A DNA stretch of 64,000 nt from Bacillota bacterium (GCA_023402845.1 JAEYFP010000016.1:124001-188000); one strand, 5' to 3'; shown: positions 17,144 to 26,739, numbered from the stretch's first letter. The notes: a model not told the origin generated them from the letters alone. Program-made: numbers and translations.

Positions 17144-18813
17144 TCTGCCTCCTTTTTATGCCTTCCGAAAAGCGTTCTCTTTTTTATCACAATTAATCCG
17201 GCCGACATCAGTATCGCAGCAGTAAAAATGCCGGCTGCAAGGCCCTGCGTAAACGTACCGTCATAAACAACCGTCAGGCTGCCTCGCATTTGATCACCAA
17301 GATAAACCCGGCAAAAGCCGTTATTTCCTTCCCCCGTAACAGGAAGCTCATTCTTCGTTCCATCCTCCTTGACAAGGTAAGCCGAATAGCCTTTGTAGTA
17401 AATAAACGGAACATCCACATAAGCATAGTCCTTTTCAATCAAAACCGTCACTGTATTTTTTACCCGTTCAAAGGGGAGTTCCTCTTTCGTATCAGAAACC
17501 AGCCGTCCGCTGTCCGTAACAAGTGCGTCCGCATCCGTAACGGTCTGAGGAAGCCATTCTCCTGCGATGACATTTGCCGTATACGGCTGATACGTATAAT
17601 AATTATCCGCATAATCATAATAACCTTCCGTATTTTTGGAAAGACCGCTCAAGGCTCCCGCTGACATGATAAAAAGCACGGCCAGAAGTGCCGGCTTTTC
17701 CATAGAGATCCCGGAAAGCTCCTTTTTTGTGCAGCAAAACAAAATGATCGCATCCGCAAAGGAAAAAAGCACAGAGCTCATGACAAAAAAACGCCACGGA
17801 AATTGAATAAACGATAAATAACTGCCGATCCTCTCCCACGGGACAAGATCTGTCGCAAGAAATGCAAACAGCACGCCTGCCGCAGCCAAACAATCGGCAA
17901 AGCCCAAAAGCATATTTTTTTCCGCATCTTTTTTCAAAAAAAGGCGTGGTAACCAGAGCAGAGGAATCAGAAATCCGAGAGAGGGAAAAACAGGATAAAG
18001 AACTTCTGCAAACCGGACTGCCTCATCCGCGGGCTTCATCCATGGAATGCTGACATAAAACTGCGCCGAAAAAAGCTGCTCCATCACCGGAAGCCAGTAA
18101 AAACTTGTGACGGCCGCCGTAAATACTGCCGTCAGTGCAACCCTTCCAATCAGCTGCGGCTTTTTCATAAATATGCGCCATTTCAAAAGGAATGCGGCAA
18201 TTCCAAGCACAAGACACATCACAAAGGTGCTTGTATGGCAAAGCAGCACGCCGCCAAAACCGATGCCGAGTACCCAAGGCCTGTCCATCTCCTCATAAAG
18301 CACATTGTAGATACCATAAATAACAAACGGCAGAAAAATAAATGCAGTGTACTCACCGGCTGCACTCCTGATATAGACATCATCCATATGATACTGGCAC
18401 AGCGTCAGTAAAATCCCCGCCGCCATTCCCGCATAGCGGGAACCGGTCATCCGCTTTGTACAGTAAAAAGCAGCACCGTAGGAAAGGCAGAAGCAAAGCG
18501 CAATCAGTAAATGGTAGCTGGCATTGATGCCCACACCGCATACGCGCAGAAGGGCCGGAAAATATAACAAAAAATCCGGATAAAACAAAGAGCTCGCATA
18601 TCCCGCTCCTCCAAAGAACAGCACGTTTATTTTCAAAAACGGCTTTCCCATCAAAATCCCCTCCTTCAGACTTTCAATCCGAAGAAGATGGTATTCCGCA
18701 TCATGTCCGTTGATACAATAACGGGTAATCAGCGGACTGCATGCGATCAGCATCGTTATAAGAAATACTGCCGCCGTGATTCTGTTTTCCTTATCCTGAA
18801 AATATGCTTTCAT
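17140..18813 (-). CDS. Polytopic membrane protein, YfhO/GT-C-like
   Basis: A 557-residue integral membrane protein with about 11-12 hydrophobic segments. An early extracytoplasmic motif, GHDAEYHLLRIES, contains an Asp/Glu pair as in GT-C glycosyltransferases of the YfhO or PMT type. A periplasmic-like beta-rich domain occupies about residues 420-525, followed by a last TM helix and a basic tail. Such proteins use polyprenyl-linked sugars to glycosylate wall polymers. The substrate is unknown, and a non-enzymatic membrane protein is possible. It is translationally coupled to the GH9-like lipoprotein, so the two probably act on the same envelope glycan. Confidence 0.7.
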   Translation of the reverse strand: MKAYFQDKENRITAAVFLITMLIACSPLITRYCINGHDAEYHLLRIESLKEGILMGKPFLKINVLFFGGAGYASSLFYPDFLLYFPALLRVCGVGINASYHLLIALCFCLSYGAAFYCTKRMTGSRYAGMAAGILLTLCQYHMDDVYIRSAAGEYTAFIFLPFVIYGIYNVLYEEMDRPWVLGIGFGGVLLCHTSTFVMCLVLGIAAFLLKWRIFMKKPQLIGRVALTAVFTAAVTSFYWLPVMEQLFSAQFYVSIPWMKPADEAVRFAEVLYPVFPSLGFLIPLLWLPRLFLKKDAEKNMLLGFADCLAAAGVLFAFLATDLVPWERIGSYLSFIQFPWRFFVMSSVLFSFADAIILFCCTKKELSGISMEKPALLAVLFIMSAGALSGLSKNTEGYYDYADNYYTYQPYTANVIAGEWLPQTVTDADALVTDSGRLVSDTKEELPFERVKNTVTVLIEKDYAYVDVPFIYYKGYSAYLVKEDGTKNELPVTGEGNNGFCRVYLGDQMRGSLTVVYDGTFTQGLAAGIFTAAILMSAGLIVIKKRTLFGRHKKEAE

Positions 18814-18866
18814 AGAGATCTCCGCACTTTTTTATAACAAAATTTAGAAGCAATTCCTTGGAGCGC

Positions 18867-18908
18867 AAAACTGGCATGCCGGACCTCATTGACCAACATA
18901 CCAGTTTT
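18867..18908 (-). terminator. Terminator after the PEGA gene
   Basis: Arms at 18867-18878 and 18897-18908 pair over 12 bases (one G-U) with an 18-base loop. The plus strand continues into TTATTAT and the minus strand ends in TTTTGC. It separates the PEGA operon from the membrane protein gene at 18813. Confidence 0.6.
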
Positions 18909-18958
18909 TATTATACTTCGTTATTCTGATTTTCACAAGGAAAATGCATCCTTTTCCG

Positions 18959-20329
18959 TCATTGTGCCGCAAGCTCTGAAAACGAAAATGTGACATCGTT
19001 TCCGTCATTATCAATATTGACCGTATAGCTCTTCGTCTGATAACCGTTTCTGCTCAGCGTAATCACATGGGAGCCTGTCACCTTTGCCGCGCTGACCGGC
19101 GCAATCCCGACATAGTTTCCGTCCAGATATACTTCCGCCTGCGCAGGTCCTTCGACGTACATCTTTTTATTTTCCGACAGAACATTTGTCGAGCTGGAGG
19201 ATGTGCCGGCCGTGCTGCTGCCCGATGAAGAACTGCCCGAAGAGCTGCTTAAGCTGCTTGATCTGCCTGAGGAGCTGCTCTTATTAGAGCTGGAGGAGGA
19301 AGCACTTTCCGCATCTTCTTTTTCTTCGTCCAGTTCGATATCGATGTTGGCAAATTCCGAGCCGACTTTGATATTCGTTTCAATTGTCTCATAGCCGGGC
19401 AGTTCTACCCGAATTTGATGAGTTCCGAATTCCAGCGGCACACGCTCCGTAAAATCTGTCATATCGCCGTCAACATAAAGCTGCGCGTAATCAGGACTAA
19501 TCTGAAAGGCAATATGGCCAATTGCGACTTCCTCGATATCAATTTCCGACAGGTCGATTTCCGTTTCCTGATCACGAATCACCTTTACATCCTTCTGACC
19601 CGCGTAGCCTTTATTTGTCAGGCGTACCGTATAGCTCCCCTCGGGAACAGGCAGCAGCATTTCCGACGTGATCGGCTTGATAACAGCTTGTCCTACCTCG
19701 ATCCAGCCGCCAATAAAATAAGCGTCGTTTAAAAGTCTGAGATATCCATGCCCCTTTTCTACAAGAATCGCACAGATTTTCCGGTTATAACCCTTGATTG
19801 TCAGCGTATCAAGCTCTGTAATATCCATCAGCTGCGCCGGCTTGCCATCCGAAAAAATTACAAGATCGTCGGTAAACTGATACTGCTCCCGGCCGATCTC
19901 CATAATTTTTTTATTTTCATCCACAGAAAACTTTGTGACGCCCGTATTTGTCCAGGTGTTGACTGACACCTGGACAGTGTTGAGCCTCCGGCTGTGAGTC
20001 GAATAGACAACGTCTAAAATTTCCCCTATTTCCAACTGTTCCATCGAAAGGCTGTCGCCGTGCCTTCCTAAAATAGCAGTCGTTCCGTCATAGGAAAGCT
20101 CCTGCTCCCTGCCACCCGTCACCAGGCGGAGTATCAGCAGCTTTTCTTTCGTATCCTTCCCGAGCAAAATGACCGTATCCTCATTTGTCAGTTTCTCCTC
20201 AGGCTCCTCGGCCAATGTTTCGCTAACTTCATCTGCAACCTTGCTTTTCAAATATTCCGTTGCGATCAGGTAGCATCCTAGAAATGTCAGCAAAATCATT
20301 GTCATAATGGGAACTATCGCTTTTTTCAT
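18959..20329 (-). CDS. PEGA-domain membrane-anchored protein
   Basis: A 456-residue protein with one N-terminal TM helix (about residues 5-23) and an extracytoplasmic remainder. PEGA-type beta sandwiches are seen at about 220-260 (VPEGSYTVRLTNKGYAG), about 270-325 (FQISPDYAQLYVDGD, GTHQIRVELPGYE) and at the C-terminus (about 395-450; VYLDGNYVGIAPVSA, GSHVITLSRNGYQ). A 40-residue almost pure Ser linker lies between the last two. PEGA domains are thought to bind surface layers or glycans. It overlaps the end of the CotS-like gene (TGATG), so the two are coupled. A role in the spore or cell envelope is inferred only. Confidence 0.85.
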   Translation of the reverse strand: MKKAIVPIMTMILLTFLGCYLIATEYLKSKVADEVSETLAEEPEEKLTNEDTVILLGKDTKEKLLILRLVTGGREQELSYDGTTAILGRHGDSLSMEQLEIGEILDVVYSTHSRRLNTVQVSVNTWTNTGVTKFSVDENKKIMEIGREQYQFTDDLVIFSDGKPAQLMDITELDTLTIKGYNRKICAILVEKGHGYLRLLNDAYFIGGWIEVGQAVIKPITSEMLLPVPEGSYTVRLTNKGYAGQKDVKVIRDQETEIDLSEIDIEEVAIGHIAFQISPDYAQLYVDGDMTDFTERVPLEFGTHQIRVELPGYETIETNIKVGSEFANIDIELDEEKEDAESASSSSSNKSSSSGRSSSLSSSSGSSSSGSSTAGTSSSSTNVLSENKKMYVEGPAQAEVYLDGNYVGIAPVSAAKVTGSHVITLSRNGYQTKSYTVNIDNDGNDVTFSFSELAAQ

Positions 20330-21312
20330 CAGTACCTCACTAACTGTTTTAAAAACCTTTCTCTTGCATCATTTTGGTTGACGAGTGTCTTCAGCTTATC
20401 GATATTTTTATCCGGCACAAGCGCCTTGTTGGAATTATAATAATAGTTTGCTACCTTCCAAAATTTTTCCGGATAGGCAAGACGGAAATACAGGTTTCTT
20501 TTTTCCTCCGAAAGAAGCTGAGACTCCTCCTCATAGCTTTCCAGAAGCAGAAAGCCCGTTCGTTCTTCCCAGTTGTTTTTCTCCAGCACCTTCCGCATAA
20601 ATTGATATAAATCCCTGACTTTTGTATCGGCCAGAAACCTTTCAAAGTTAATAACGGAAAGTCCCTGCTTGCCGATCATAATATTGTGGTGAACATATTC
20701 ACCGTGGCAAAGCTGACCGCTTTCAAAAATCCCATGAAGAAAGGTCTTTTCATCCCAATCAGTCATTCTGCCGCTTACTTCCAGCGCCTGCCCGTAAAAC
20801 AGATTGAAATTTCTAATAAAGTACAGCTCAAATTCTGATTTTTTACTCCTTGCCTGTATAAAATCCCTGATTTTCTTAAGTTCTCTCGTGTGCTTCTCTG
20901 ATTCGCGCTTAATTGAATGAAAATACATCGGAACTGTGCAGAGCTGCGGAATCTGCATCGCCTGATGCAAAAGTGCTAAATTTTTCGCCGCAAGACGAAG
21001 CTCTGCAGGATTTTTTACATCGCATTCCTTTCCCTCACAGCAGTCCTTCAGCACATAGGGGGTACCCGAAGCATCCGTTGTCAGCAGACCGCCTTCTTTG
21101 TTGTGAACAAAAAAGTCCACTCTGAAAAAGCCCTTCCTGCCTATATGCGAAAGCATTTCATCCTGCATCTGCAGCTTCGCAGCCGAACCATGGTATTCCC
21201 GCAGAATTTTCAAGCCCTGATTTGTCTCACAAATTAGCGCACCGCGTCCCTTATAGGTCCTGTTTACTGTTAAATCATAGGCTTCCAGTACACTGCTTCC
21301 TTTATCGCCCAC
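20329..21312 (-). CDS. CotS-family spore coat kinase-like protein
   Basis: A 327-residue protein of the CotS/YtaA/aminoglycoside phosphotransferase fold. The N-terminus carries an ATP-loop-like strand pair (GALICETNQGLKILREY). The brenner-type segment is CHGEYVHHNIMIG, where the catalytic Asp of true kinases (HGD) is replaced by Glu, followed by VINFERF instead of IDFE-D. Many CotS proteins lack canonical kinase residues, so phosphotransfer is uncertain. The start is GTG at 21312 after GGGGGATC. It is coupled to the PEGA gene. In Bacillus CotS is an inner coat protein; a sporulation role is likely here. Confidence 0.82.
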   Translation of the reverse strand: MGDKGSSVLEAYDLTVNRTYKGRGALICETNQGLKILREYHGSAAKLQMQDEMLSHIGRKGFFRVDFFVHNKEGGLLTTDASGTPYVLKDCCEGKECDVKNPAELRLAAKNLALLHQAMQIPQLCTVPMYFHSIKRESEKHTRELKKIRDFIQARSKKSEFELYFIRNFNLFYGQALEVSGRMTDWDEKTFLHGIFESGQLCHGEYVHHNIMIGKQGLSVINFERFLADTKVRDLYQFMRKVLEKNNWEERTGFLLLESYEEESQLLSEEKRNLYFRLAYPEKFWKVANYYYNSNKALVPDKNIDKLKTLVNQNDARERFLKQLVRY

Positions 21313-21404
21313 TTAGATCCCCCTCACCCGGTAAGACATATAGTTTCTCTATAGTTTGTTCACTACCTATCTTATGAGAGGGCTATAAAAAGTATGCTGA
21401 CCTC

Positions 21405-22766
21405 CTATGGTTTCTTCTCTATATTTATTTTGGAAAGCAGGTATTCCTTCGTGTTGTGGGAAGGCTCCTCAAGCACATGCAGAAACAATTTCTGCAGCGC
21501 CTCACCGAGCTCTCTGCCGGGCTGCATCCCGGCTTCTATCAGATCCTTTCCCGAAACAGCAAGCATCCTGATAGAAATGCAGTCGCCGTCCTCAAGCACC
21601 TGCTTGTATCGCTGTTCAAACTCAGCGGTATAAGCAAGCTTTTCCGACCGCTTATAATCGCTTTGCGCCGCAATATCCGCCTTTTTTACAGAAAACAGCA
21701 CCGGCATCAGCTCAGGACTGATTTCAACGATGGCACGGCGTACACGCGGCATTGTCAGCTTTGGCCTGTAATCATGATATTTTACAAGCTTTGCCGTCTT
21801 ATTAAGCGTATCATTATCGAATTTCAGCCCCCGCATGATACGGACTGTCAGTTCCTCACTCCTGAGTGCATGTCGGTAAAAATGGGAAATTCCCTGTTCG
21901 TCGACCGTATGCTCCTCAGGCTTTCCCATATCATGAAACAGCAGAGACAGCCGCAGCAGCTTTCTTTCCTCCTCATCAATCCGCTCATCCTCCACACAGG
22001 AGGCCTGCAGCGCATAGAGTGTATGTTCTCCGACATTAAAGCAATGGTATGGCGTATGCTGCTCCGTATCAAACATCCGGTCAAACTCCGGCAGTATGAC
22101 GGCTGTCACGCCTGTCTCATAGGCAATTCGCATCCTGTCAGGGTGCTTTGACAACAGAAGCTTCACAAGCTCCGTCCTGATCCGTTCCGCACTGATCTGA
22201 GAAAGCAATGGCGCAAGCTCTTTGATTGCCCGCATTGTCTCTTCCTCAATCTCATACCCAAGCTGCGCCGAAAACCGGATCGCCCTCAGGATACGAAGCG
22301 CGTCTTCCCTAAATCGTTCCTTTGCATTTCCCACGGCGCGAATCATTCCGTCTTCTAAATCCGCAAGGCCGCCGAACACGTCAACGATCCCTGTCTCTTC
22401 ACTGTAGGCCATTGCGTTAATCGTAAAATCACGCCGCTTCAGATCCTCGGTCAGTTTTGTTGTAAAAGTGACCTCCTTTGGGTGCCTGCTGTCCTCATAG
22501 TCCCCGTCGATCCGGTAGGTCGTCACCTCAAAGCCCTCATTTCCATACAGAACGGTGACCGTACCATGCTGAATCCCGGTATCCACCGTCCGGCGAAACA
22601 GCGCTTTAACCTCATTTGGCCTGGCACTTGTCGTAATATCCCAATCCTCCGGCAGCCTGCCCAAGCAAGAATCCCGTACGCAGCCGCCCACCGCATAGGC
22701 TTCATAGCCGCCATCCTGTAATGTACGGAGGATACGTTTCACCTTTTCTGGTAGTGTTATCTGCAT
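21405..22766 (-). CDS. cca: CCA tRNA nucleotidyltransferase
   Basis: A 453-residue class II enzyme that adds or repairs the 3' CCA of tRNAs. The nucleotidyltransferase signature GGCVRDSCLG, the DWDITTSA catalytic aspartates and RDFTINAMAY are all intact in the first 160 residues. A C-terminal HD domain (LLFHDMGKPEEH near residue 270) suggests added phosphohydrolase function. The ATG at 22766 is chosen with GGAGG 8 bases upstream; the ORF extends to 22826 without a ribosome site and would abut ackA. It follows ackA by 13 bases, so co-transcription is likely. Confidence 0.93.
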   Translation of the reverse strand: MQITLPEKVKRILRTLQDGGYEAYAVGGCVRDSCLGRLPEDWDITTSARPNEVKALFRRTVDTGIQHGTVTVLYGNEGFEVTTYRIDGDYEDSRHPKEVTFTTKLTEDLKRRDFTINAMAYSEETGIVDVFGGLADLEDGMIRAVGNAKERFREDALRILRAIRFSAQLGYEIEEETMRAIKELAPLLSQISAERIRTELVKLLLSKHPDRMRIAYETGVTAVILPEFDRMFDTEQHTPYHCFNVGEHTLYALQASCVEDERIDEEERKLLRLSLLFHDMGKPEEHTVDEQGISHFYRHALRSEELTVRIMRGLKFDNDTLNKTAKLVKYHDYRPKLTMPRVRRAIVEISPELMPVLFSVKKADIAAQSDYKRSEKLAYTAEFEQRYKQVLEDGDCISIRMLAVSGKDLIEAGMQPGRELGEALQKLFLHVLEEPSHNTKEYLLSKINIEKKP

Positions 22767-22779
22767 ACGGGACACCTCC

Positions 22780-23973
22780 CTACAAAACAAGTCTGACTGT
22801 TTCCCTTGCAATCGCAAGCTCTTCATTCGTCGGAATCACAAGAATGGCAACCTTCGCCCCATCCGCTGACAAAACAGCCTCTTCACCTTTTACGTTGTTC
22901 TTTTCTGAAACAACACCGGTTCCCAAATAACCGAGATAATCTCCGATCATCTGTCTGACCTGCGTATTATTTTCTCCGACGCCGGCCGTAAATACGATTG
23001 CATCCACGCCATTCATCGCCGCCGCATACGAACCGATATATTTTGCAACACGGTATGCATAAGTCTCAAGAGCCGTCTTTGCCTGCTCATTTCCGGTATC
23101 CGCCGCATTCCCTAAATCCCTGAAATCACTGGAAACACCGGAAAGTCCGAGCACGCCGGATTTCTTGTTGAGAATATCGGTCACCTCTGAGATCGTCAGT
23201 CCTTCCTTCTTAACAAGAAAATCAAGTATCGCCGGATCCAGATCACCACTGCGCGTGCCCATAATCAGACCCTCCAGCGGCGTCAGGCCCATACTTGTAT
23301 CCACGCATTTTCCGTTGCTGACCGCACTGATGCTCGCACCGTTTCCCAAATGACAGACAATCACTTTAAAATCGCTTTTATCCTTTAAAAGCAGCTCCGC
23401 GGCGCGCTTGGATACAAATTCATGGCTCGTGCCGTGAAAGCCGTAACGGCGCACCTTATATTTTTGGTAATATTCGAACGGAATTCCATAAAGGAAGGCT
23501 TTGGGCGGCATCGTCTGGTGAAACGCGGTGTCGAATACACCGACCATCGGCACATCCGGCAGCACCTTCATACAAGAACGGATACCGGTTAGGTTTGCCG
23601 GATTGTGAAGGGGTGCCAAATCATTGCACTCTTCAATCGCCTTCATCACATCCTCCGTAAGCAGTGTGGACTCTGAAAAACGCTCTCCTCCGTGTACCAC
23701 CCGGTGTCCGACCGCGTCGATTTCACTCAGCGATTTGATTACGCCGCTATCCTTGTCTGTCAGACTTTCGATCACAAGCTTCACCGCAACGGTGTGGTCC
23801 GGCATATCGACTGCCGTCTTGATTTTGTCCCTGCCCTCCGGCTGATGTGTCAGCATTCCGCCGGCGATCCCGATCCGTTCGCAGATCCCCTTTGCAAGGA
23901 CCTCCTCGGAATCGGAGTTGATCAGCTGATATTTCAGGGAAGAGCTTCCGCAGTTTATTACTAATACATTCAT
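22780..23973 (-). CDS. ackA: Acetate kinase
   Basis: A 397-residue ASKHA-fold kinase interconverting acetate plus ATP and acetyl phosphate, the main substrate-level ATP step of fermenting anaerobes. The N-terminus MNVLVINCGSSSLKY fixes the start at 23973; the 52 extra in-frame residues up to 24129 lie within the end of proS on the same strand and lack a site. AAGGGGGC precedes the ATG by 9 bases. Signatures GRRVVHGG-like GHRVVHGGE and VGVFDTAFHQTMP are intact, as are the adenosine-binding GVGENN residues. No pta gene is adjacent. Confidence 0.96.
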   Translation of the reverse strand: MNVLVINCGSSSLKYQLINSDSEEVLAKGICERIGIAGGMLTHQPEGRDKIKTAVDMPDHTVAVKLVIESLTDKDSGVIKSLSEIDAVGHRVVHGGERFSESTLLTEDVMKAIEECNDLAPLHNPANLTGIRSCMKVLPDVPMVGVFDTAFHQTMPPKAFLYGIPFEYYQKYKVRRYGFHGTSHEFVSKRAAELLLKDKSDFKVIVCHLGNGASISAVSNGKCVDTSMGLTPLEGLIMGTRSGDLDPAILDFLVKKEGLTISEVTDILNKKSGVLGLSGVSSDFRDLGNAADTGNEQAKTALETYAYRVAKYIGSYAAAMNGVDAIVFTAGVGENNTQVRQMIGDYLGYLGTGVVSEKNNVKGEEAVLSADGAKVAILVIPTNEELAIARETVRLVL

Positions 23974-23995
23974 GTTTTGATTGCCCCCTTTGTCC

Positions 23996-25426
23996 TTAAT
24001 AAGCTTTACCCCAGTATACCATTGTTTCGGCTGGTTTTCCACAACAAACACAGGTATCTGCCACGTGTTCTTGTTCAAAAGGCATACAGCGGGATGTTGC
24101 GCCCGTTTCTTCCTTGATTGTATTCTCACAAGCTTCTTCGCCGCACCACATGGCTTTCACAAAGCCTGGCTTTTCCTCAATTATTTTTTTAAATTCGGTA
24201 TAGCTTCCGGCCTCATAGGTATGCGATGCAAGGTGCTCTCTCGCATGAGCAAGCATATCGTTTTGGATGCTGTTCAGAAGCTTCGCCGTCTTCTCCTCTA
24301 CCTCATCAATGGAAACAATAAACTTTTCCCTCGTATCACGGCGGACAATAACACACTGATTCTGCTCGATATCCTTCGGCCCGATCTCAATACGGAGCGG
24401 AATGCCGCGCATTTCCTGTTCGCTGAATTTCCAGCCCGGACTCTTGTCCGTATCATCTACCTTCACACGGAAGCCGGAGAGTTTTTCTCTGATCTCAAAT
24501 GCCTTTTCAAGCACGCCTTCCTTCTTCTGCTGAATCGGAATAACCATGATCTGACAAGGAGCGATTCTCGGAGGCAGCTTTAAGCCGCTGTCATCGCCAT
24601 GTACCATGATAATTGCGCCGATGATTCTCGTCGACATTCCCCAGGACGTCTGATGCACGTGTTTTAACGAATTATCCTTATCCGTAAACTGAATGTCAAA
24701 TGCCTTTGCAAACCCGCTTCCGAAATTATGGCTCGTGCCGGACTGCAGTGCCTTGCCGTCATGCATCAGGGCCTCTATCGTATAGGTGGCTTCCGCACCC
24801 GCAAACTTTTCCTTTTCCGTCTTTCTTCCTTTTATTACAGGAATTGCCAACACCTCTTCGCAGAAATCGGCATAGACATTCAGCATCTGCTCCGTTCTTT
24901 CCTCAGCCTCTTTCTCCGTCGCATGTGCGGTATGCCCCTCCTGCCATAAAAATTCCCTTGAACGCAAAAACGGCCTTGTTGTCTTTTCCCAACGCACAAC
25001 AGAACACCACTGATTATATAATTTCGGCAAATCCCTGTAAGACTGAATTTCATTTGCATAAAAATCACAGAACAGTGTTTCGGACGTCGGCCTGACACAC
25101 ATCCTCTCCTGCAGGGGCTCCAGTCCGCCGTGTGTCACCCATGCAACCTCGGGTGCAAAGCCCTCCACATGATCCTTTTCCTTCTGCAGAAGGCTTTCGG
25201 GAATAAACATCGGCATATAGACATTCTCCACTCCGGTCTGCTTGAAGCGATCGTCAAGCTGCCTCTGGATCAGCTCCCATATTGCATAGCCCGCCGGTTT
25301 GATCACCATACAGCCCTTAACATTGGAATAGTCAATCAACTCTGCCTTTTTTACAACATCCGTGTACCACTGAGCAAAATCCTCTTCCATCGAGGTAATT
25401 GCTTCTACAAGTTTTTTGTCTGCCAT
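23996..25426 (-). CDS. proS: Prolyl-tRNA synthetase (ProS type 3)
   Basis: A 476-residue class II synthetase charging tRNA-Pro. Length and C-terminal zinc-binding cysteines (CGEEACENT and VCCGKPAE) indicate the short, archaeal/eukaryote-like type without the editing insertion. Motif 2 (RPFLRSREFLWQEGHTA) and motif 3 residues are present. GAGG precedes the ATG at 25426. A T-box leader lies directly upstream and should switch on transcription when uncharged tRNA-Pro accumulates. The gene is followed by ackA and cca in the same direction. Confidence 0.95.
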   Translation of the reverse strand: MADKKLVEAITSMEEDFAQWYTDVVKKAELIDYSNVKGCMVIKPAGYAIWELIQRQLDDRFKQTGVENVYMPMFIPESLLQKEKDHVEGFAPEVAWVTHGGLEPLQERMCVRPTSETLFCDFYANEIQSYRDLPKLYNQWCSVVRWEKTTRPFLRSREFLWQEGHTAHATEKEAEERTEQMLNVYADFCEEVLAIPVIKGRKTEKEKFAGAEATYTIEALMHDGKALQSGTSHNFGSGFAKAFDIQFTDKDNSLKHVHQTSWGMSTRIIGAIIMVHGDDSGLKLPPRIAPCQIMVIPIQQKKEGVLEKAFEIREKLSGFRVKVDDTDKSPGWKFSEQEMRGIPLRIEIGPKDIEQNQCVIVRRDTREKFIVSIDEVEEKTAKLLNSIQNDMLAHAREHLASHTYEAGSYTEFKKIIEEKPGFVKAMWCGEEACENTIKEETGATSRCMPFEQEHVADTCVCCGKPAETMVYWGKAY

Positions 25427-25442
25427 TTATTTTCTCCTCTTA

Positions 25443-25678
25443 CATTAAAAAATAAGCCCACATCTGCAAGGGACCGAATATCGGCGGTACCACCCTTATT
25501 AGCATCTGTGCGCTCTCTCCTGCCGCGTTAACGCCGCTCTACGCCGTATTTTTATACGGAACTCCAAGGCCGGTTCCGGATTTCCACGCAGGAATTCTCA
25601 GCAGCCATTCCCTCTCTGTAACGCTTCGGCATCAAAGTGACGCCCTCTCCGTACTAGTTCTTTTCACAGTTTCTATCT
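25443..25678 (-). promoter_or_regulatory. T-box riboswitch leader of proS
   Basis: On the minus strand the canonical T-box AAGGGTGGTACCGC lies at 25497-25484. It is preceded by an AGAGAGGG stem I element and followed by a terminator ending in a T6 tract at about 25456-25446. A CCG within GGAACCGG in the stem I region is a candidate proline specifier codon, but the fold was not computed. The T-box binds uncharged tRNA and selects antiterminator over terminator. Confidence 0.88.
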
Positions 25679-25684
25679 AACGCC

Positions 25685-25713
25685 ATTCTATTTTATTTAG
25701 TTTGTTTTGTCAA
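25685..25713 (-). promoter_or_regulatory. Strong sigma-A promoter of the proS T-box leader
   Basis: A perfect TTGACA (25713-25708) and TAGAAT (25690-25685) are separated by 17 bases. The promoter overlaps the 3' end of the upstream permease gene and predicts transcription starting near 25678. Confidence 0.8.
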
Positions 25714-26739
25714 GGCATTCATCCATTCATAGATAATCAGAGCGCTGACCGGACCCAGCACGATGCCGCTGATCCCAAACAGCCGGATGCCCACATAAAT
25801 CGCCATGAGTACTGCAAGAGGATAGACACCGAGCCGCTTACCGATGAGCTTTGGCTCAAGCAGCTCTCTGGCAAAGGAACAGGCAGCAAATAGAATAAGC
25901 AGAACGGCCGCCTCCTTATAATGACCCATGGTCAGTTCGATGACCGCCCACGGCACAAGGATCGTACCTGTTCCGATAAATGGAAGAATATCAAAAAAGC
26001 CGATTAAGACTCCGACCAGCAGGGCATACGGATTCTTTAAAAAATACAGTGTGATCACACATAAAGCCGAAATTAAACTCATGATGATAAATTGTGCGCG
26101 AAGATAAGTGCCCGCCGCCGTCAGTACTTTTTTTACAATTCCATACATTACTTGGCAGCATTTGCTGTGACGGCACTTCTCCTTCATTTTTCCAACATCT
26201 TTTACAAACAGGAGTACAGAAATAAATGTCACAATAACGATAGTAAAACAACCCGCAGTCTTTTTTAAAATCGTCATAGAATTTCCCATCAGCTCGGACA
26301 TTTTTTCTGTTGTGGCATTCTCTACAAAAAGGTTAAAATTATCCATCACCTGTGTCTGTATTTTTACGGCATCGATACCGGTCAGATTTTCCATCCAATC
26401 GCAAAGCCCCGTAAAATTCTTTTCAAGCTCCTCCTCATAGCACAAATAGCTGCAAACCAGATCCTCGATCTGGACAAACAGCCGCCCGAACAGCAGCCAT
26501 AGCAATCCCAGAAACAGCAGGCAGACCGCGATCATTAAACAGGCCGCCGAAAAACTTCTGTTCAAATGCAGTTTATGATAAAGCCAGTCCACCGCCGGAA
26601 GTATCATGGCGCTGATCAGACCGGCAAATAAAAAAGGAATAAAGACGGGGACCAGATACTTCATTCCCAAATAAACGACGGCGATAATCGCAGCCGCAGT
26701 TATTATTTTTTTCTGTTTTTCATTCAACAGTCTATCCAT
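25693..26739 (-). CDS. AI-2E/YtvI-family membrane permease
   Basis: A 348-residue polytopic protein of the AI-2E transporter family (about 7-8 TM segments). Characteristic features are the N-terminal VPVFIPFLFAGLIS pair of helices, a soluble loop with amphipathic helices (about 85-150), and the C-terminal FFDILPFIGTGTILVPWA and EPKLIGKRLGV motifs. The family includes YtvI of sporulating Firmicutes and AI-2 or ion exporters; substrate cannot be predicted. ATG 26739 is preferred over GTG 26748 because of spacing to GGGTGA. The stop overlaps the promoter of the proS leader. Confidence 0.83.
   Translation of the reverse strand: MDRLLNEKQKKIITAAAIIAVVYLGMKYLVPVFIPFLFAGLISAMILPAVDWLYHKLHLNRSFSAACLMIAVCLLFLGLLWLLFGRLFVQIEDLVCSYLCYEEELEKNFTGLCDWMENLTGIDAVKIQTQVMDNFNLFVENATTEKMSELMGNSMTILKKTAGCFTIVIVTFISVLLFVKDVGKMKEKCRHSKCCQVMYGIVKKVLTAAGTYLRAQFIIMSLISALCVITLYFLKNPYALLVGVLIGFFDILPFIGTGTILVPWAVIELTMGHYKEAAVLLILFAACSFARELLEPKLIGKRLGVYPLAVLMAIYVGIRLFGISGIVLGPVSALIIYEWMNALTKQTK

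Noticed and set aside
23974..24129. 52-residue N-terminal extension of acetate kinase
   Set aside because: It lies inside the proS 3' end, lacks a ribosome site, and acetate kinases start at MNVLVINCGSSS.
25441..25690. A small gene in the proS leader
   Set aside because: The conserved T-box and terminator explain the sequence; no coding frame with a ribosome site was seen.
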